This document shows, one piece after another, positions 19,715 to 28,279 of a DNA stretch of 64,000 bases (position 1 is its first letter; every line of letters starts with the position of its first letter). Both the position numbers and the translations under genes were made by a program. The DNA is from Corynebacterium mycetoides (lineage in GTDB: Bacteria > Actinomycetota > Actinomycetes > Mycobacteriales > Mycobacteriaceae). Location of the stretch: contig NZ_LT629700.1 of assembly GCF_900103625.1 (NCBI RefSeq), positions 1,612,001 to 1,676,000 of the forward strand. The letters are read 5' to 3'. The notes under the pieces are model-generated. The model did no database searches, was not told the DNA's origin, and saw only the letters and a program-made list of their open reading frames with translations.

Positions 19715-21106
19715 CTAGCGGAAGATCTCCCACACGGATACGGCCATGATCACCACACCCATGACGCCGACGATAAGCGCGTCGGGGCGGTTGGCGTAGT
19801 GGGCGTAGGCCTTGGCCCTGCGGAACAGCAGGAACGGCACGAGGTAGACCAAGAACGTCATGAAGATGCCGCCGATGACGGAGATGAAGTCGAGGATCGA
19901 CGGGTTGATTACCGCAACCGCCACCCCGGTGATGAAGACGAACGCAAGCACCGACCCACGCAGCACGCGGTCACTGATTCCGTGCGTCGCCTGCGGCGCG
20001 ATGACGCGCACCAGGTAGGTGGTGCCCTCCTCCGTGCCCAGGAGGTGGCCGAAGTAGGAGGACGCGATTGCGCAGATCGCGACAATCGGGGTGATCACTG
20101 CCATGAACGGGGTGTTGGTGACGTTGGCGAAGTAGCTGAGCACGGGCAGGTTCTGGGCGGTCGCCTCCTCGAGACCGCGCGCCCCCAGCGCGAGCGTACA
20201 CGACCACACGAAAAACATGGTGAAGGCGACGAGCAGGGCAGAGGTGATCAACTCGATGCGCGAGACCTGCCGCTCAGTCGCGGCGACGTCACCGTTTTTG
20301 GCCTTCTGCACGTCGAGGGCGAACTGCGAGATCGCGGCCATGTGGCTGAAGGAGAACACGAGCACCGGCAAGATCAGCAGCAGCGCCTGCCACGGCGGAG
20401 TCGGCGACTCGTACGAGCGGAAGCTCGCGAGATCCCACCGGGGGATGAGGTAGACCGACACACCGGCCAGGGAGACGATAAGGGGGTAGACGAGGATGTT
20501 CGCGAACCACAGTGTCGCCTTCTTGCCCAGGGCGAAAGCTCCGGTTAACAGGCCGACGCACACCGTGGCCAGCAACACGCGGTTGACCTGGCCCAGGTGC
20601 ATCTGGTTGACCAGGAAACTGTCCATCGTGTTGGTGATCGATATCGCGTAGACCAGTACCGTGGGGTAAATGGCCAACCAGTACATCACGGCGGTGATCA
20701 CGCCGCGCTTGCGCCCCGTCAAAGCGGTAACTACCTGCAGCACGTCGAGCCCTTTCTCGGGCGAGGCGCCGACAATGCGGGCGTACATGCGGTGGGAGAA
20801 GAAGACGAGGGGACCGATGAAAATGGTGGCGATCACCAGGGGCCAGAACCCGAAGCTGCCGGCGTTGAGCGGGAGGAAGAGGATTCCGGCCCCCACCGCC
20901 GTGCCGAAGAGCGTGATCACCCATGACAGGAAGGTGCCGTTCGGGTCAGAGCCCCGTCGGTTGAGGCGAATCTGATCCGCGTCGGCGGGGGTGAGGTTCT
21001 CCATGTGGAACTCATCGCGCGCCTGCTTCAGGTGCTCCTCGCTGTGGAGCTCCGGCAAGGCGGGGCCCGGCTGGCTGTCGGAGCCGTTGTTGTGAGTTGG
21101 GGTCAT
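19715..21106 (-). CDS. HAAAP-family (SdaC/TdcC-like) amino-acid permease
   Basis: A 463-residue transporter with a hydrophilic N-terminus of about 60 residues and 11 membrane segments. GTAVGAGILFLPLNAG near residue 70 is the hallmark of the hydroxy/aromatic amino acid permease family, whose SdaC and TdcC members move serine and threonine with protons or sodium. Substrate cannot be fixed from sequence. No serine deaminase gene is nearby to support serine specifically. The ATG at 21106 is followed by a polar N-terminus; a later start would shorten only that tail. Confidence 0.8.
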   Translation of the reverse strand: MTPTHNNGSDSQPGPALPELHSEEHLKQARDEFHMENLTPADADQIRLNRRGSDPNGTFLSWVITLFGTAVGAGILFLPLNAGSFGFWPLVIATIFIGPLVFFSHRMYARIVGASPEKGLDVLQVVTALTGRKRGVITAVMYWLAIYPTVLVYAISITNTMDSFLVNQMHLGQVNRVLLATVCVGLLTGAFALGKKATLWFANILVYPLIVSLAGVSVYLIPRWDLASFRSYESPTPPWQALLLILPVLVFSFSHMAAISQFALDVQKAKNGDVAATERQVSRIELITSALLVAFTMFFVWSCTLALGARGLEEATAQNLPVLSYFANVTNTPFMAVITPIVAICAIASSYFGHLLGTEEGTTYLVRVIAPQATHGISDRVLRGSVLAFVFITGVAVAVINPSILDFISVIGGIFMTFLVYLVPFLLFRRAKAYAHYANRPDALIVGVMGVVIMAVSVWEIFR

Positions 21107-21319
21107 GACTTCCTTGTTTCCGTGCCCGTTAACGGGCGCTGCCGATGATGCCGCGAGGCAAGTGACCGGATTGATGTTAGTGGCACCAATTACCCGGCAG
21201 AAGGTTGCGCAGCCCCTCTACGTCGGGGCGGGGTTTAGTGAGCGACCTTGAAGTATGCGCAACTCTCGTCACCCTGGGCAGTGCCAGCCAGTGACAATGG
21301 ATTCGCATAAGGAGTTAAC
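21107..21319. promoter_or_regulatory. Divergent region between the permease and the short-chain dehydrogenase
   Basis: A 213-bp gene-free region. It contains a perfect 14-bp palindrome, GCCCGTTAACGGGC (21124-21137), close to the permease start, a candidate operator. The dehydrogenase has AAGGAG about 6 nt before its GTG. I see no tRNA, riboswitch or terminator. Confidence 0.4.
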
Positions 21320-22117
21320 GTGAAGATCGATCTCAGCAACCGTTTCAAAGACAAAACCGTCATTATCACCGGTGGCGCGTCGGGCTTGGGCCTCGCCGCC
21401 GCCGAGCGTATCGCCGCCGAGGGGGGCAGCCTCCTGCTCGTGGATATGAACGAGGACGGCCTCGCCGACGCCAAGAAGAACCTCGAATCCGACTACCCGG
21501 GCGTGAAGGTGGAGACTTTCGCCGCGGACGTCTCCCAGGAGGAGCAGGTTAAGGCGTACGTGGATAAGGCCATCGAGGTGTTCGGACAGATCGACGGCTT
21601 CTTCAACAACGCCGGTATCGAGGGCAAGCAGAACCTCACCCACGAGTTCGGGGCCGATGAGTTTGCGAAGGTCATCGGCGTGAACCTCAACGGCGCCTTC
21701 TTCGGAATGCAGGAAGTGCTCAAGCACATGAAGGAGCGCGGTTACGGGCGCATCGTGAACGCGGCGTCCGTCGGCGGCATCCGCGGCGTGGGCAACCAGT
21801 CCGGCTACGCCGCCTCCAAACATGGCGTAGTGGGCCTTACCCGCAACTCCGCCCGCGAGTACGGCCAGGACGGCATCTCCATCAACGCCATTGCTCCCGG
21901 CGCGATCATGACCGACATGGTGGAGAAGTCCCTGCGCCAGATGGGCGGCGACGATTGGGAAGCCGCAGGCAAGGAGTTTGTCAAGGTCAACCCGAAGAAC
22001 CGCTTCGGCAAGCCGGAGGAGGTTGGCGCGCTTGTCGCGTTCCTGCTCTCCGAGGAGTCCGGGTTCATCAACGGCACCGTCGTCCCGTTCGACGGCGGCC
22101 AGCACGCCATGTACTAG
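21320..22117 (+). CDS. Short-chain dehydrogenase/reductase (levodione-reductase / glucose-dehydrogenase-like)
   Basis: A 265-residue classical SDR. It has the NAD(P) loop TGGASGLGLAAA (about residues 17-28), NNAGI (about 95), the catalytic Ser in NAASVGG, and Tyr163 with Lys167 in YAASKHGVVG. The C-terminal GTVVPFDGGQHAMY is a typical SDR ending. The acidic residue after the second beta strand (VDMNED) suggests NAD rather than NADP. Overall it resembles levodione reductase from coryneforms and bacterial glucose 1-dehydrogenases. The substrate is not determined and the neighbours give no pathway. Confidence 0.75.
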   Translation: MKIDLSNRFKDKTVIITGGASGLGLAAAERIAAEGGSLLLVDMNEDGLADAKKNLESDYPGVKVETFAADVSQEEQVKAYVDKAIEVFGQIDGFFNNAGIEGKQNLTHEFGADEFAKVIGVNLNGAFFGMQEVLKHMKERGYGRIVNAASVGGIRGVGNQSGYAASKHGVVGLTRNSAREYGQDGISINAIAPGAIMTDMVEKSLRQMGGDDWEAAGKEFVKVNPKNRFGKPEEVGALVAFLLSEESGFINGTVVPFDGGQHAMY

Positions 22118-22124
22118 TGAGGCG

Positions 22125-22463
22125 CTACCCCTCGGTTGACTGCTCCTGCCATTGAAGCGCGCAACCCAGCGCCTCGAGCACCTCGTAGGCCTCGGTCGTC
22201 GCCTCTGCCAGCGAGTGCTCGAGGTCATCTCCGCCGGCGGTGATGTCTACGACGGCCCTATCCGCCTCCGCGGAAATTTCCTGCACAATCCAGTCGGAGC
22301 GCCCGCGTACCCCGAGGGCATCGACCGACAGATCCTCCATCCATTCCATGACGGAGTCGCGGGCGTGTTCGCCAGTGACAGTCAGTCGTACGCGTGCCCG
22401 CGCGTCGTCGTTAGCGGCGACAGCGCTCAGCCAGTCCCGGTTGACCTCGTAGCGGTTGCTCAT
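22125..22463 (-). CDS. Conserved hypothetical protein, 112 aa
   Basis: A small acidic cytoplasmic protein without membrane segments or cysteine pairs; its middle reads VRLTVTGEHARDSVMEWME and its end ALGCALQWQEQ. I do not recognise a family. The ATG at 22463 is preferred; TTG 22472 would add three residues. A TACCCT hexamer 8 nt upstream on this strand could be a leaderless -10. It faces the SDR gene with stops 7 bp apart. Confidence 0.5.
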   Translation of the reverse strand: MSNRYEVNRDWLSAVAANDDARARVRLTVTGEHARDSVMEWMEDLSVDALGVRGRSDWIVQEISAEADRAVVDITAGGDDLEHSLAEATTEAYEVLEALGCALQWQEQSTEG

Positions 22464-22615
22464 GGGTACCAAGGGTAGTTAAACATCCTGCTCGACGGCG
22501 TAGCTGAGTGTTTCCTTTCCTTCTGCCACCGGCACCATATAGGCCGCGGGAGTATAGCGCCTGGGCAAGTCGAGCCCTTTCCCGCTGCAATCACCGCGCG
22601 GGAGGAATACACTTT

Positions 22616-23503
22616 ATGTTCATGATCGGCTACGTTAAACGTATTCTCGTAGGTTTCGCAGCCGGGGCGTGTGTCAGCTGCTTCGCCGTCCCCGCGGCTG
22701 CCGCTGCCCCCGCTCCGGGGAACCTGGGTGCTGTCCCGCCGCGGACGAGCATCTCGTTCACGCACTCCCCGAGCGGAACGACGGTGGGCACACCCAACCA
22801 GCACGAGTCCCGGCCGGGTCTCTCGCTGGTGAAGCTCTACATCGCCGATTACGTGTACGATCACGGCACCGAGGCGGAAAAGGCAGCTGCGTTCCGGATG
22901 CTGCAAACCTCGGACGACGCGATCGCGCTGTCCCTGTACACCGCCTACCCCCAATCGATCGCGGTGACCGCCGAGAAGTACGGCCTAGGTGACACCCACG
23001 CGGCGAGCCACTGGGGCAACAGCACGACTTCCACCTACGACGCTTCCACGTTTTTGGAGGCGCGCAAGCGCGACCACGGCTTGCAGGATCCCATTTTGGT
23101 CGCCCTCGCCACCGCCACACCGGTCGCCGCCGACGGGTACGCGCAGAACTACGGCACCGCGCTGGTTCCGGGGGTTATCGGCACCAAGTGGGGGTGGTCG
23201 GATGACCGGGCCTCAGTGCATGCGAGCGCCTCGTACGGCACCGACTTCAGCATGTCCGCGCAGACGTACGGCCCGGCAACCCAGCTCACGGCGGATGTGT
23301 TGGAGGCCTTCCCGAGCGGTTCCCCCGCACAGCGAGCGCTTGTCGACGCCACCATGGCAGCGCACTCAGCGGTCGACTCGGCCGCTGCGGCCGTTGGCTC
23401 CGTCCCAGGTTCCTCCGGCGCCGCTGCGTCGGGTGCCGACACCGCGCATGCGGGCATCGACAGCGCGTCCGCACAGGTGAGAGCGCTCATGGCTACGCCC
23501 TAG
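22616..23503 (+). CDS. Secreted protein of unknown function
   Basis: A 295-residue protein with a Sec-type signal peptide: basic YVKR, hydrophobic ILVGFAAGACVSCFAVP, then AAAAAPAP as a plausible cleavage site near residue 30. The mature part contains YIADYVYDHGTEAEKAAAFR and is acidic, with an Ala/Ser-rich tail. GGAGGAA lies 8 nt before the ATG at 22616, which fixes the start although the frame is open to 22508. No enzymatic motif is recognised. It ends against the convergent DUF5129-type gene with 4 bp overlap. Confidence 0.6.
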   Translation: MFMIGYVKRILVGFAAGACVSCFAVPAAAAAPAPGNLGAVPPRTSISFTHSPSGTTVGTPNQHESRPGLSLVKLYIADYVYDHGTEAEKAAAFRMLQTSDDAIALSLYTAYPQSIAVTAEKYGLGDTHAASHWGNSTTSTYDASTFLEARKRDHGLQDPILVALATATPVAADGYAQNYGTALVPGVIGTKWGWSDDRASVHASASYGTDFSMSAQTYGPATQLTADVLEAFPSGSPAQRALVDATMAAHSAVDSAAAAVGSVPGSSGAAASGADTAHAGIDSASAQVRALMATP

Positions 23504-24939
23504 TAGCTGCTCGAACCGCCCGAGCCCGAAAAGCCGGAGCTGAAGGACGAATTGGTGCTGGAGGACGATTGCGCAGCCCGCTCCGCCTCAACGTTTGAGT
23601 CGTGCCAGCTGCTCATGGCCACGTACGGCACGTAGCCGGAGTAGTGGAAGCTGGTGTCGTAAATCGCGGGGCGTTCAAGCTTCGTGTGCTCCGTGACGTC
23701 GCTGAACTCCTTGCGCTTGACTGCGTCGAGAAGCACGCGGTAGTCACCCAGAACGCGCACGAACTTGTCCAGGAACTGCGGGTCGGTGGGGTTGCGGTCG
23801 AGCTCGTCGACCCGGGACTCCAGGTTCGCCAGCTCCGCCTTGATGCCCTTGTCTCTCACACCGAGACGCGCCTGCATGATGTCCTCCCGGATGTCTGTCA
23901 GATCCGAGCGGCGCGCGGCGGCATCTCCGTTTTCCACTGCGAAGAGGCGGTTGATGTTGTCTTCGGCGTTGGATGTGTGGCGAACGGACTCCGCGGCGTC
24001 CGCTAGCTGCTTGCGGTGCTCCCACACCTGTTTGTCGTCGTCCATGTTTATGCTGGCGATCCCGCCCGCGCCAGATACGGTCTCGTGCAGCCCCAGGAAG
24101 CGGTCGCGCACCTCGGCCCACTGCGCCCGCATTTCCTTATCCGCAAACGCGCTGCTGAGCGAGTTGGCGCGGATGTCTACCTCGTTCAGCCGCTGCCCCA
24201 GCTGCGCGTACTCGCGGGTGACCAGCTCAAAGTCCTCGCGGCCCTGGGCCACGGCCCTGCGGCGTCGGTTGATGGAACCGACGGTGAAGGCGGATCCCGC
24301 CAAGCCCACTCCGCCGGCGAGAACTCCCGCGGCAACGCCGCTGCCGATTCTGTCGCCCCTCGCGTCACCAATGACGTAGGACTCAATGTCCGCGGCATCC
24401 ATGGCCGTGCTAGCGCCGGCGAACATTGCCGCCGGGATGTTGTTGTCGCGCATGCCCGGCTTCATGGCGTCGTTTACCCTCTCCAGCCGCTCACCTTCGC
24501 GCAGGTAGAGCTGATCGGCGACGTCCTCGCCGCCGAATGCGAACACCTGACGCTGCTCGGTGCCGGCGCCGATGATGAGCACCCCGTCGGCGAATGTGTC
24601 CTCGCGGATCTGGTCGGGATAATTGTCACGCATGAACTCCTCGACGGTGTCGTTGACATTCTCGTGCGTCTGGTTGAACACCATCCAGTGGAGCGTCTGC
24701 ACGGTCGACGGAGCGTCGAGGCGCTCGGCGTCCCGCATCATGCGCGCCTCGTCCTCGGGGGAGAGCAGATCATGCGGGTCGTCAATGACAACGTTCGGCG
24801 CGCCCACTGTGCTCACCGCGACTTGTTCGCGTGTGGGGATGTCGACAAGGGACGCAGCGGGCACGCCAACGCCGAGGCCCACCAGGGCCGTGATTGCCAC
24901 TACCGCGCCGATTTGCGCACCACTCGCCATGGCGCGCAT
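23500..24939 (-). CDS. DUF5129-like membrane/envelope protein
   Basis: A 479-residue protein. An N-terminal hydrophobic segment (about residues 8-28) is followed by an extracytoplasmic TPM-like domain (about 45-175; VIDDPHDLLSPEDEARMM, then DTFADGVLIIGAG). A second membrane segment (about 195-215, GVAAGVLAGGVGLAG) leads to a long charged, coiled-coil-rich region (about 220-430). The C-terminus is a Ser/Gly tail of the type SSGFSGSGGSSSY, as in YgcG/TPM proteins. I think it belongs to the DUF5129 group; function is unknown. The start is ATG 24939 or ATG 24930, 7-16 bp after the upstream gene, so they are probably an operon. Confidence 0.55.
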   Translation of the reverse strand: MRAMASGAQIGAVVAITALVGLGVGVPAASLVDIPTREQVAVSTVGAPNVVIDDPHDLLSPEDEARMMRDAERLDAPSTVQTLHWMVFNQTHENVNDTVEEFMRDNYPDQIREDTFADGVLIIGAGTEQRQVFAFGGEDVADQLYLREGERLERVNDAMKPGMRDNNIPAAMFAGASTAMDAADIESYVIGDARGDRIGSGVAAGVLAGGVGLAGSAFTVGSINRRRRAVAQGREDFELVTREYAQLGQRLNEVDIRANSLSSAFADKEMRAQWAEVRDRFLGLHETVSGAGGIASINMDDDKQVWEHRKQLADAAESVRHTSNAEDNINRLFAVENGDAAARRSDLTDIREDIMQARLGVRDKGIKAELANLESRVDELDRNPTDPQFLDKFVRVLGDYRVLLDAVKRKEFSDVTEHTKLERPAIYDTSFHYSGYVPYVAMSSWHDSNVEAERAAQSSSSTNSSFSSGFSGSGGSSSY

Positions 24940-24946
24940 TCTACCG

Positions 24947-25657
24947 TCAAAAGGGCTCTGCCACAGCGCGTCCGATGACGACGGCATCGGGCTCAATGAG
25001 CTCGGTCAGGTTCGCTTCGACCGTTTCTATCGCGTCGGCGGTGAGGAACCACCCGGACCACGCCTCCTTGCCGGGGGAGAAGAAGCGGTCGCCCGTGCCG
25101 ATGATGTTCAGGGTGGCGTCGCGCACCCACAGCGGCCCGACGAGTGAGGCGTGCTCGGTTCCTTCGAGCAGACCGAGTTCGGGGTGGTAGGCGACGACGT
25201 GTGAGTGCGTGATCAGGGCGTCGAAAAGCGAGCGGACATGGGGGACGGCTGATTCCGCGCCGAGGTAGACCACGGTGACCAACGACAGCGGGCGCTCGCC
25301 GATGCCGTCGCGGGTGACCAGGCCGGTGAGCCCGCCGAGGGTGGAGGGGTAGCGGGCGGTCACGAACGGGTCGTCCAGGAAGAATTGCTCGATACGGTTG
25401 TCGCGGTCGATCCCGTTGAAATCAACAAGCGCGTTGAGTTCGTAGAGCCGCATGGAGCCCGGGTCGCGGAGGTTTCCGTATGCGGCCTCGGTGCGCAGGT
25501 CCCAGAGGATAAATTGGTCGTCGATGGGGTGGGGTGCGGGGGAGAGCGCCAGCACCTCCGCGCCGCTGGTCTCCACCCTGCCGCGCCAGATAGCGTATGC
25601 GTCCGCCGCATCCTCGCTATGCGCGATGAAGTGGGTGGTGACGATCTCGGCGGCCAT
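24947..25657 (-). CDS. Hypothetical protein, 236 aa
   Basis: A soluble protein with no membrane segment. It contains FILWDLRTEAAYGN and a C-terminal region with GPLWVRDATLNIIGTG. I cannot place it in a family. The frame continues upstream to 25822 through a parS palindrome, but the ATG at 25657 is the likely start: TATCCT lies 8 nt ahead on this strand, as for other leaderless genes here. It is probably co-transcribed with the DUF5129-like gene 7 bp downstream. Confidence 0.5.
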   Translation of the reverse strand: MAAEIVTTHFIAHSEDAADAYAIWRGRVETSGAEVLALSPAPHPIDDQFILWDLRTEAAYGNLRDPGSMRLYELNALVDFNGIDRDNRIEQFFLDDPFVTARYPSTLGGLTGLVTRDGIGERPLSLVTVVYLGAESAVPHVRSLFDALITHSHVVAYHPELGLLEGTEHASLVGPLWVRDATLNIIGTGDRFFSPGKEAWSGWFLTADAIETVEANLTELIEPDAVVIGRAVAEPF

Positions 25658-25699
25658 GGCACCCAAGGATACCGCGGATACAGCGTCGGGCAGCGCCCA

Positions 25700-25715
25700 T
25701 GTTTCACGTGAAACA
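25700..25715. promoter_or_regulatory. parS (ParB-binding site), perfect
   Basis: TGTTTCACGTGAAACA matches the conserved bacterial parS consensus exactly. It lies between divergent genes, 72 bp before the MsiK-type ATPase start, about 32 kb from dnaA. Confidence 0.93.
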
Positions 25716-25787
25716 TGGGGTGTAGTTTGTAAGTGCAACCCCACTACGGATCGTTCGGCACGTTCCTGCCGATGGAGGAGAATCATT

Positions 25788-26873
25788 ATGGCCAGCGTCA
25801 CCTTCGACAACGCAATGCGCATCTACCCGGGGGCGGATACCCCCTCCGTCGACGCGCTCGACCTTGAGATCGCGGACGGAGAGTTCCTCGTCCTCGTTGG
25901 ACCTTCCGGCTCCGGCAAATCCACCGCGCTGCGCATGCTCGCCGGCCTGGAGGAGACAAACTCCGGACGCATTCTCATCGGCGACCGCGACGTGACCAAC
26001 CTCGAGCCCAAGGAACGCGACATCGCCATGGTGTTCCAGAACTACGCGCTCTACCCGCACATGTCCGTACGCGAGAACATGGGCTTCGCCCTCAAGCTCG
26101 CCGGGATGGACAAGGCGCGGATCAACGAGCGCGTCGAGGAAGCCGCGCGCACCCTCGACCTCACCGAATACCTCGACCGCAAGCCGAAGGCCCTGTCCGG
26201 CGGACAGCGGCAGCGCGTGGCAATGGGCCGAGCCATCGTCCGCCAGCCGCAGGTCTTCCTCATGGACGAGCCGCTGAGCAACCTCGACGCCAAGCTGCGC
26301 GTGCAGACCCGCACGCAGATCGCCAGCCTGCAGCGCCGCATGGGCGTGACCACCCTGTATGTCACCCACGATCAGACCGAGGCGCTGACCATGGGCGACC
26401 GCATCGCCGTGCTCAACTTCGGCGTGCTGCAGCAGGTGGGCACCCCGCGCGAGCTCTACGACACCCCGCGCAACGTCTTCGTCGCCGGTTTCATCGGCTC
26501 GCCGGCCATGAACCTGGCCACCTTCACCGTTGACCCCTCCACCCGCACGGCTTCCGCGGGCGAGGCGAGCATTGCGCTTGATAGCGCCCATCTGAGCGCG
26601 CTGACCCCCTCCGACAACAACCAGATTGTGCTCGGGTTCAGGCCCGAGGCGCTCGAAATGGTCGGCGCCGAGGCCGAGGGTGCCTTCCCCGTTCACGTGG
26701 ACATCGTGGAGGAGCTGGGATCGGACTCGTACCTCTACGGCACACTCGCCGGGGGCGACCTCGTAGTGCGCACGCCCCCGCGCTCGGGCGTGCGGGAGGG
26801 CGACACCGTCCACGTCCGCGTCGTCCCTGGCGAACTGCACGCGTTCAGTGCCTCCACGGGGGAGCGCATCTAG
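25788..26873 (+). CDS. msiK: MsiK/UgpC-type ABC transporter ATPase for sugar uptake
   Basis: A 361-residue ATPase of the CUT1 carbohydrate-importer family. Walker A is GPSGSGKSTALRML (about residue 40), the signature LSGGQRQRVAMGRAI, Walker B VFLMDEPLSNLD, and a C-terminal TOBE/OB regulatory domain starts near residue 240. GGAGGAG lies 7 nt before the ATG. No binding protein or permease genes are near, so it looks like a shared ATPase of the MsiK type that energises several sugar importers. UgpC (glycerol-3-phosphate) is the other reading. The symbol reflects the orphan context and is tentative. Confidence 0.75.
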   Translation: MASVTFDNAMRIYPGADTPSVDALDLEIADGEFLVLVGPSGSGKSTALRMLAGLEETNSGRILIGDRDVTNLEPKERDIAMVFQNYALYPHMSVRENMGFALKLAGMDKARINERVEEAARTLDLTEYLDRKPKALSGGQRQRVAMGRAIVRQPQVFLMDEPLSNLDAKLRVQTRTQIASLQRRMGVTTLYVTHDQTEALTMGDRIAVLNFGVLQQVGTPRELYDTPRNVFVAGFIGSPAMNLATFTVDPSTRTASAGEASIALDSAHLSALTPSDNNQIVLGFRPEALEMVGAEAEGAFPVHVDIVEELGSDSYLYGTLAGGDLVVRTPPRSGVREGDTVHVRVVPGELHAFSASTGERI

Positions 26874-26888
26874 CCGCGAATGAATAAA

Positions 26889-26920
26889 GGGGCCGATGTT
26901 TCACGTGAAACATCGGCCCC
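26889..26920. promoter_or_regulatory. parS within a 32-bp perfect palindrome
   Basis: The parS core TGTTTCACGTGAAACA (26897-26912) is flanked on each side by complementary 8-bp arms (GGGGCCGA and TCGGCCCC), giving a 32-bp uninterrupted palindrome. It lies between the convergent msiK and dicarboxylate symporter genes, 15 bp after the msiK stop. The position suggests it could also fold as a hairpin in both transcripts, though no T-tract follows directly. Confidence 0.92.
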
Positions 26921-26943
26921 CTCTATCTTGGGTCCGCGCCGAG

Positions 26944-28194
26944 TTAGGCGGGGTTGGCCACGGTGGATCCGGATGCGTTGGGGGAGGCGTCGACAAGCTC
27001 GCGCTGCTCGAGCTTGTAACCCTGGATGCGGCCGGCCGCGAAGCGGTTGACGATGAGCGCGATGGCGCCGTCGCCGGTGACGTTGGCGGCGGTGCCGAAG
27101 GAGTCGACAACGATGTAGGCGGCGATCATGAGAGAGATCGCCGACTCGTCGAAGCCGAGGTTCGCCTGCAGGAGGCCAACGGCCGCCATGATCGCGCCGC
27201 CCGGCACGCCCGGCGCGGCCACCATCATGATGCCCAGCAGCAGGAGGAACCCGAGGATCTGCGCTGCGGAGATGTCCATGTTGCCCATGTACACGATGGC
27301 CAGCGCGTAGAGCGTGATCTTCATCATCGAGCCCGACAGGTGGATGGTGGCGCAGAGCGGAATGACGAAGCCGGCGACGTTCTCGTCCACCTTGTTCTTC
27401 AGCGTGGATGCGTAGGTGACCGGGATGGTCGCGGCGGACGAGGAGGTGCCCAGCGCCGTGAAATAGGCCGGCATCATGTTGCCCAGCGCGGTGAACGGGT
27501 TGCGCCCCGCGATGGCCCCGGCAAGGAGGTAGAGAAGCAGGATGATCACGATCGTCATCACCACGGAGAGCAGCAGCACAGTGCCGAAGGCAGCCAGGGT
27601 GGAGCCGAAGCTGTCGTTCATGCCCAGGTTGAGTAAGGTGCCGAAGATGTAGAGCGGCAGCAGCGGGATGACGAATGAGGTGACCACCTTCATGATCACG
27701 CCCTGGAGCTCGTCGAGGACGCGGAACATGGTGTCGGATTTCACCGCCGTCATCGCGATGCCGATGACGAACGCCAGGAGCAGCGCCGACATGACGGGGA
27801 ACGGCGCCGGCATCTCCACCTCGAAGAAGGGGGACAACCCGCCGGCCTCAGGGTCGTCGACGTTGGTCACGAGCGTGCGGTCGCCCAGAAGGGTGGGGTA
27901 GAGGGCCGTGGCGGTGCCCCACGCGATGAGGCCGGAGACGATAGTGGAGGCGTAGGCGATACCGGCTGTGACACCGAGCCACTTGCCCGCACCCGCGCCC
28001 AGCCCCGCGATGGCCGGGGCGATGAGCGCGAAGATGAGCACGGGGACGAAGAACCCGAGGAAGTTGGAGAACAGGCCGTTGAAGGTGACGAAGACTCGGG
28101 CGAGCCATTCCGGGAAGAAGAAACTGCACACAATGCCCAGGACGATCGCCACGACGATCCAGAGCAGCAGCGAGCTCAGTAGTTTGGATTTCAT
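26944..28194 (-). CDS. Dicarboxylate/amino acid:cation symporter (DAACS family)
   Basis: A 416-residue glutamate/aspartate/C4-dicarboxylate-type symporter. Eight membrane helices are predicted. The first re-entrant loop carries TALGTSSSAATIPVTYAS (serine-rich motif), followed by FVIPLCATIHLSGS and the second loop GVPGGAIMAA, all classical for GltP/DctA/SstT carriers. The ATG at 28194 gives MKSKLLSSLLLWI; an upstream start at 28218 is less likely. The serine/threonine carrier SstT is a possible alternative, so I give no symbol. Confidence 0.82.
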   Translation of the reverse strand: MKSKLLSSLLLWIVVAIVLGIVCSFFFPEWLARVFVTFNGLFSNFLGFFVPVLIFALIAPAIAGLGAGAGKWLGVTAGIAYASTIVSGLIAWGTATALYPTLLGDRTLVTNVDDPEAGGLSPFFEVEMPAPFPVMSALLLAFVIGIAMTAVKSDTMFRVLDELQGVIMKVVTSFVIPLLPLYIFGTLLNLGMNDSFGSTLAAFGTVLLLSVVMTIVIILLLYLLAGAIAGRNPFTALGNMMPAYFTALGTSSSAATIPVTYASTLKNKVDENVAGFVIPLCATIHLSGSMMKITLYALAIVYMGNMDISAAQILGFLLLLGIMMVAAPGVPGGAIMAAVGLLQANLGFDESAISLMIAAYIVVDSFGTAANVTGDGAIALIVNRFAAGRIQGYKLEQRELVDASPNASGSTVANPA

Positions 28195-28279
28195 AGCTTG
28201 TATTGTGGCGCATATCATTCACCCAGACCAACTGGTACCCCCAGCAAGCCGCGCGCGTCGGGCACTTATGCTTGGTGGC

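Noticed and set aside
24947..25822. Longer version of the 236-residue gene extending through parS
   Set aside because: The extension encodes VSRET from the palindrome and has no ribosome site; the start at 25657 has a suitable -10.
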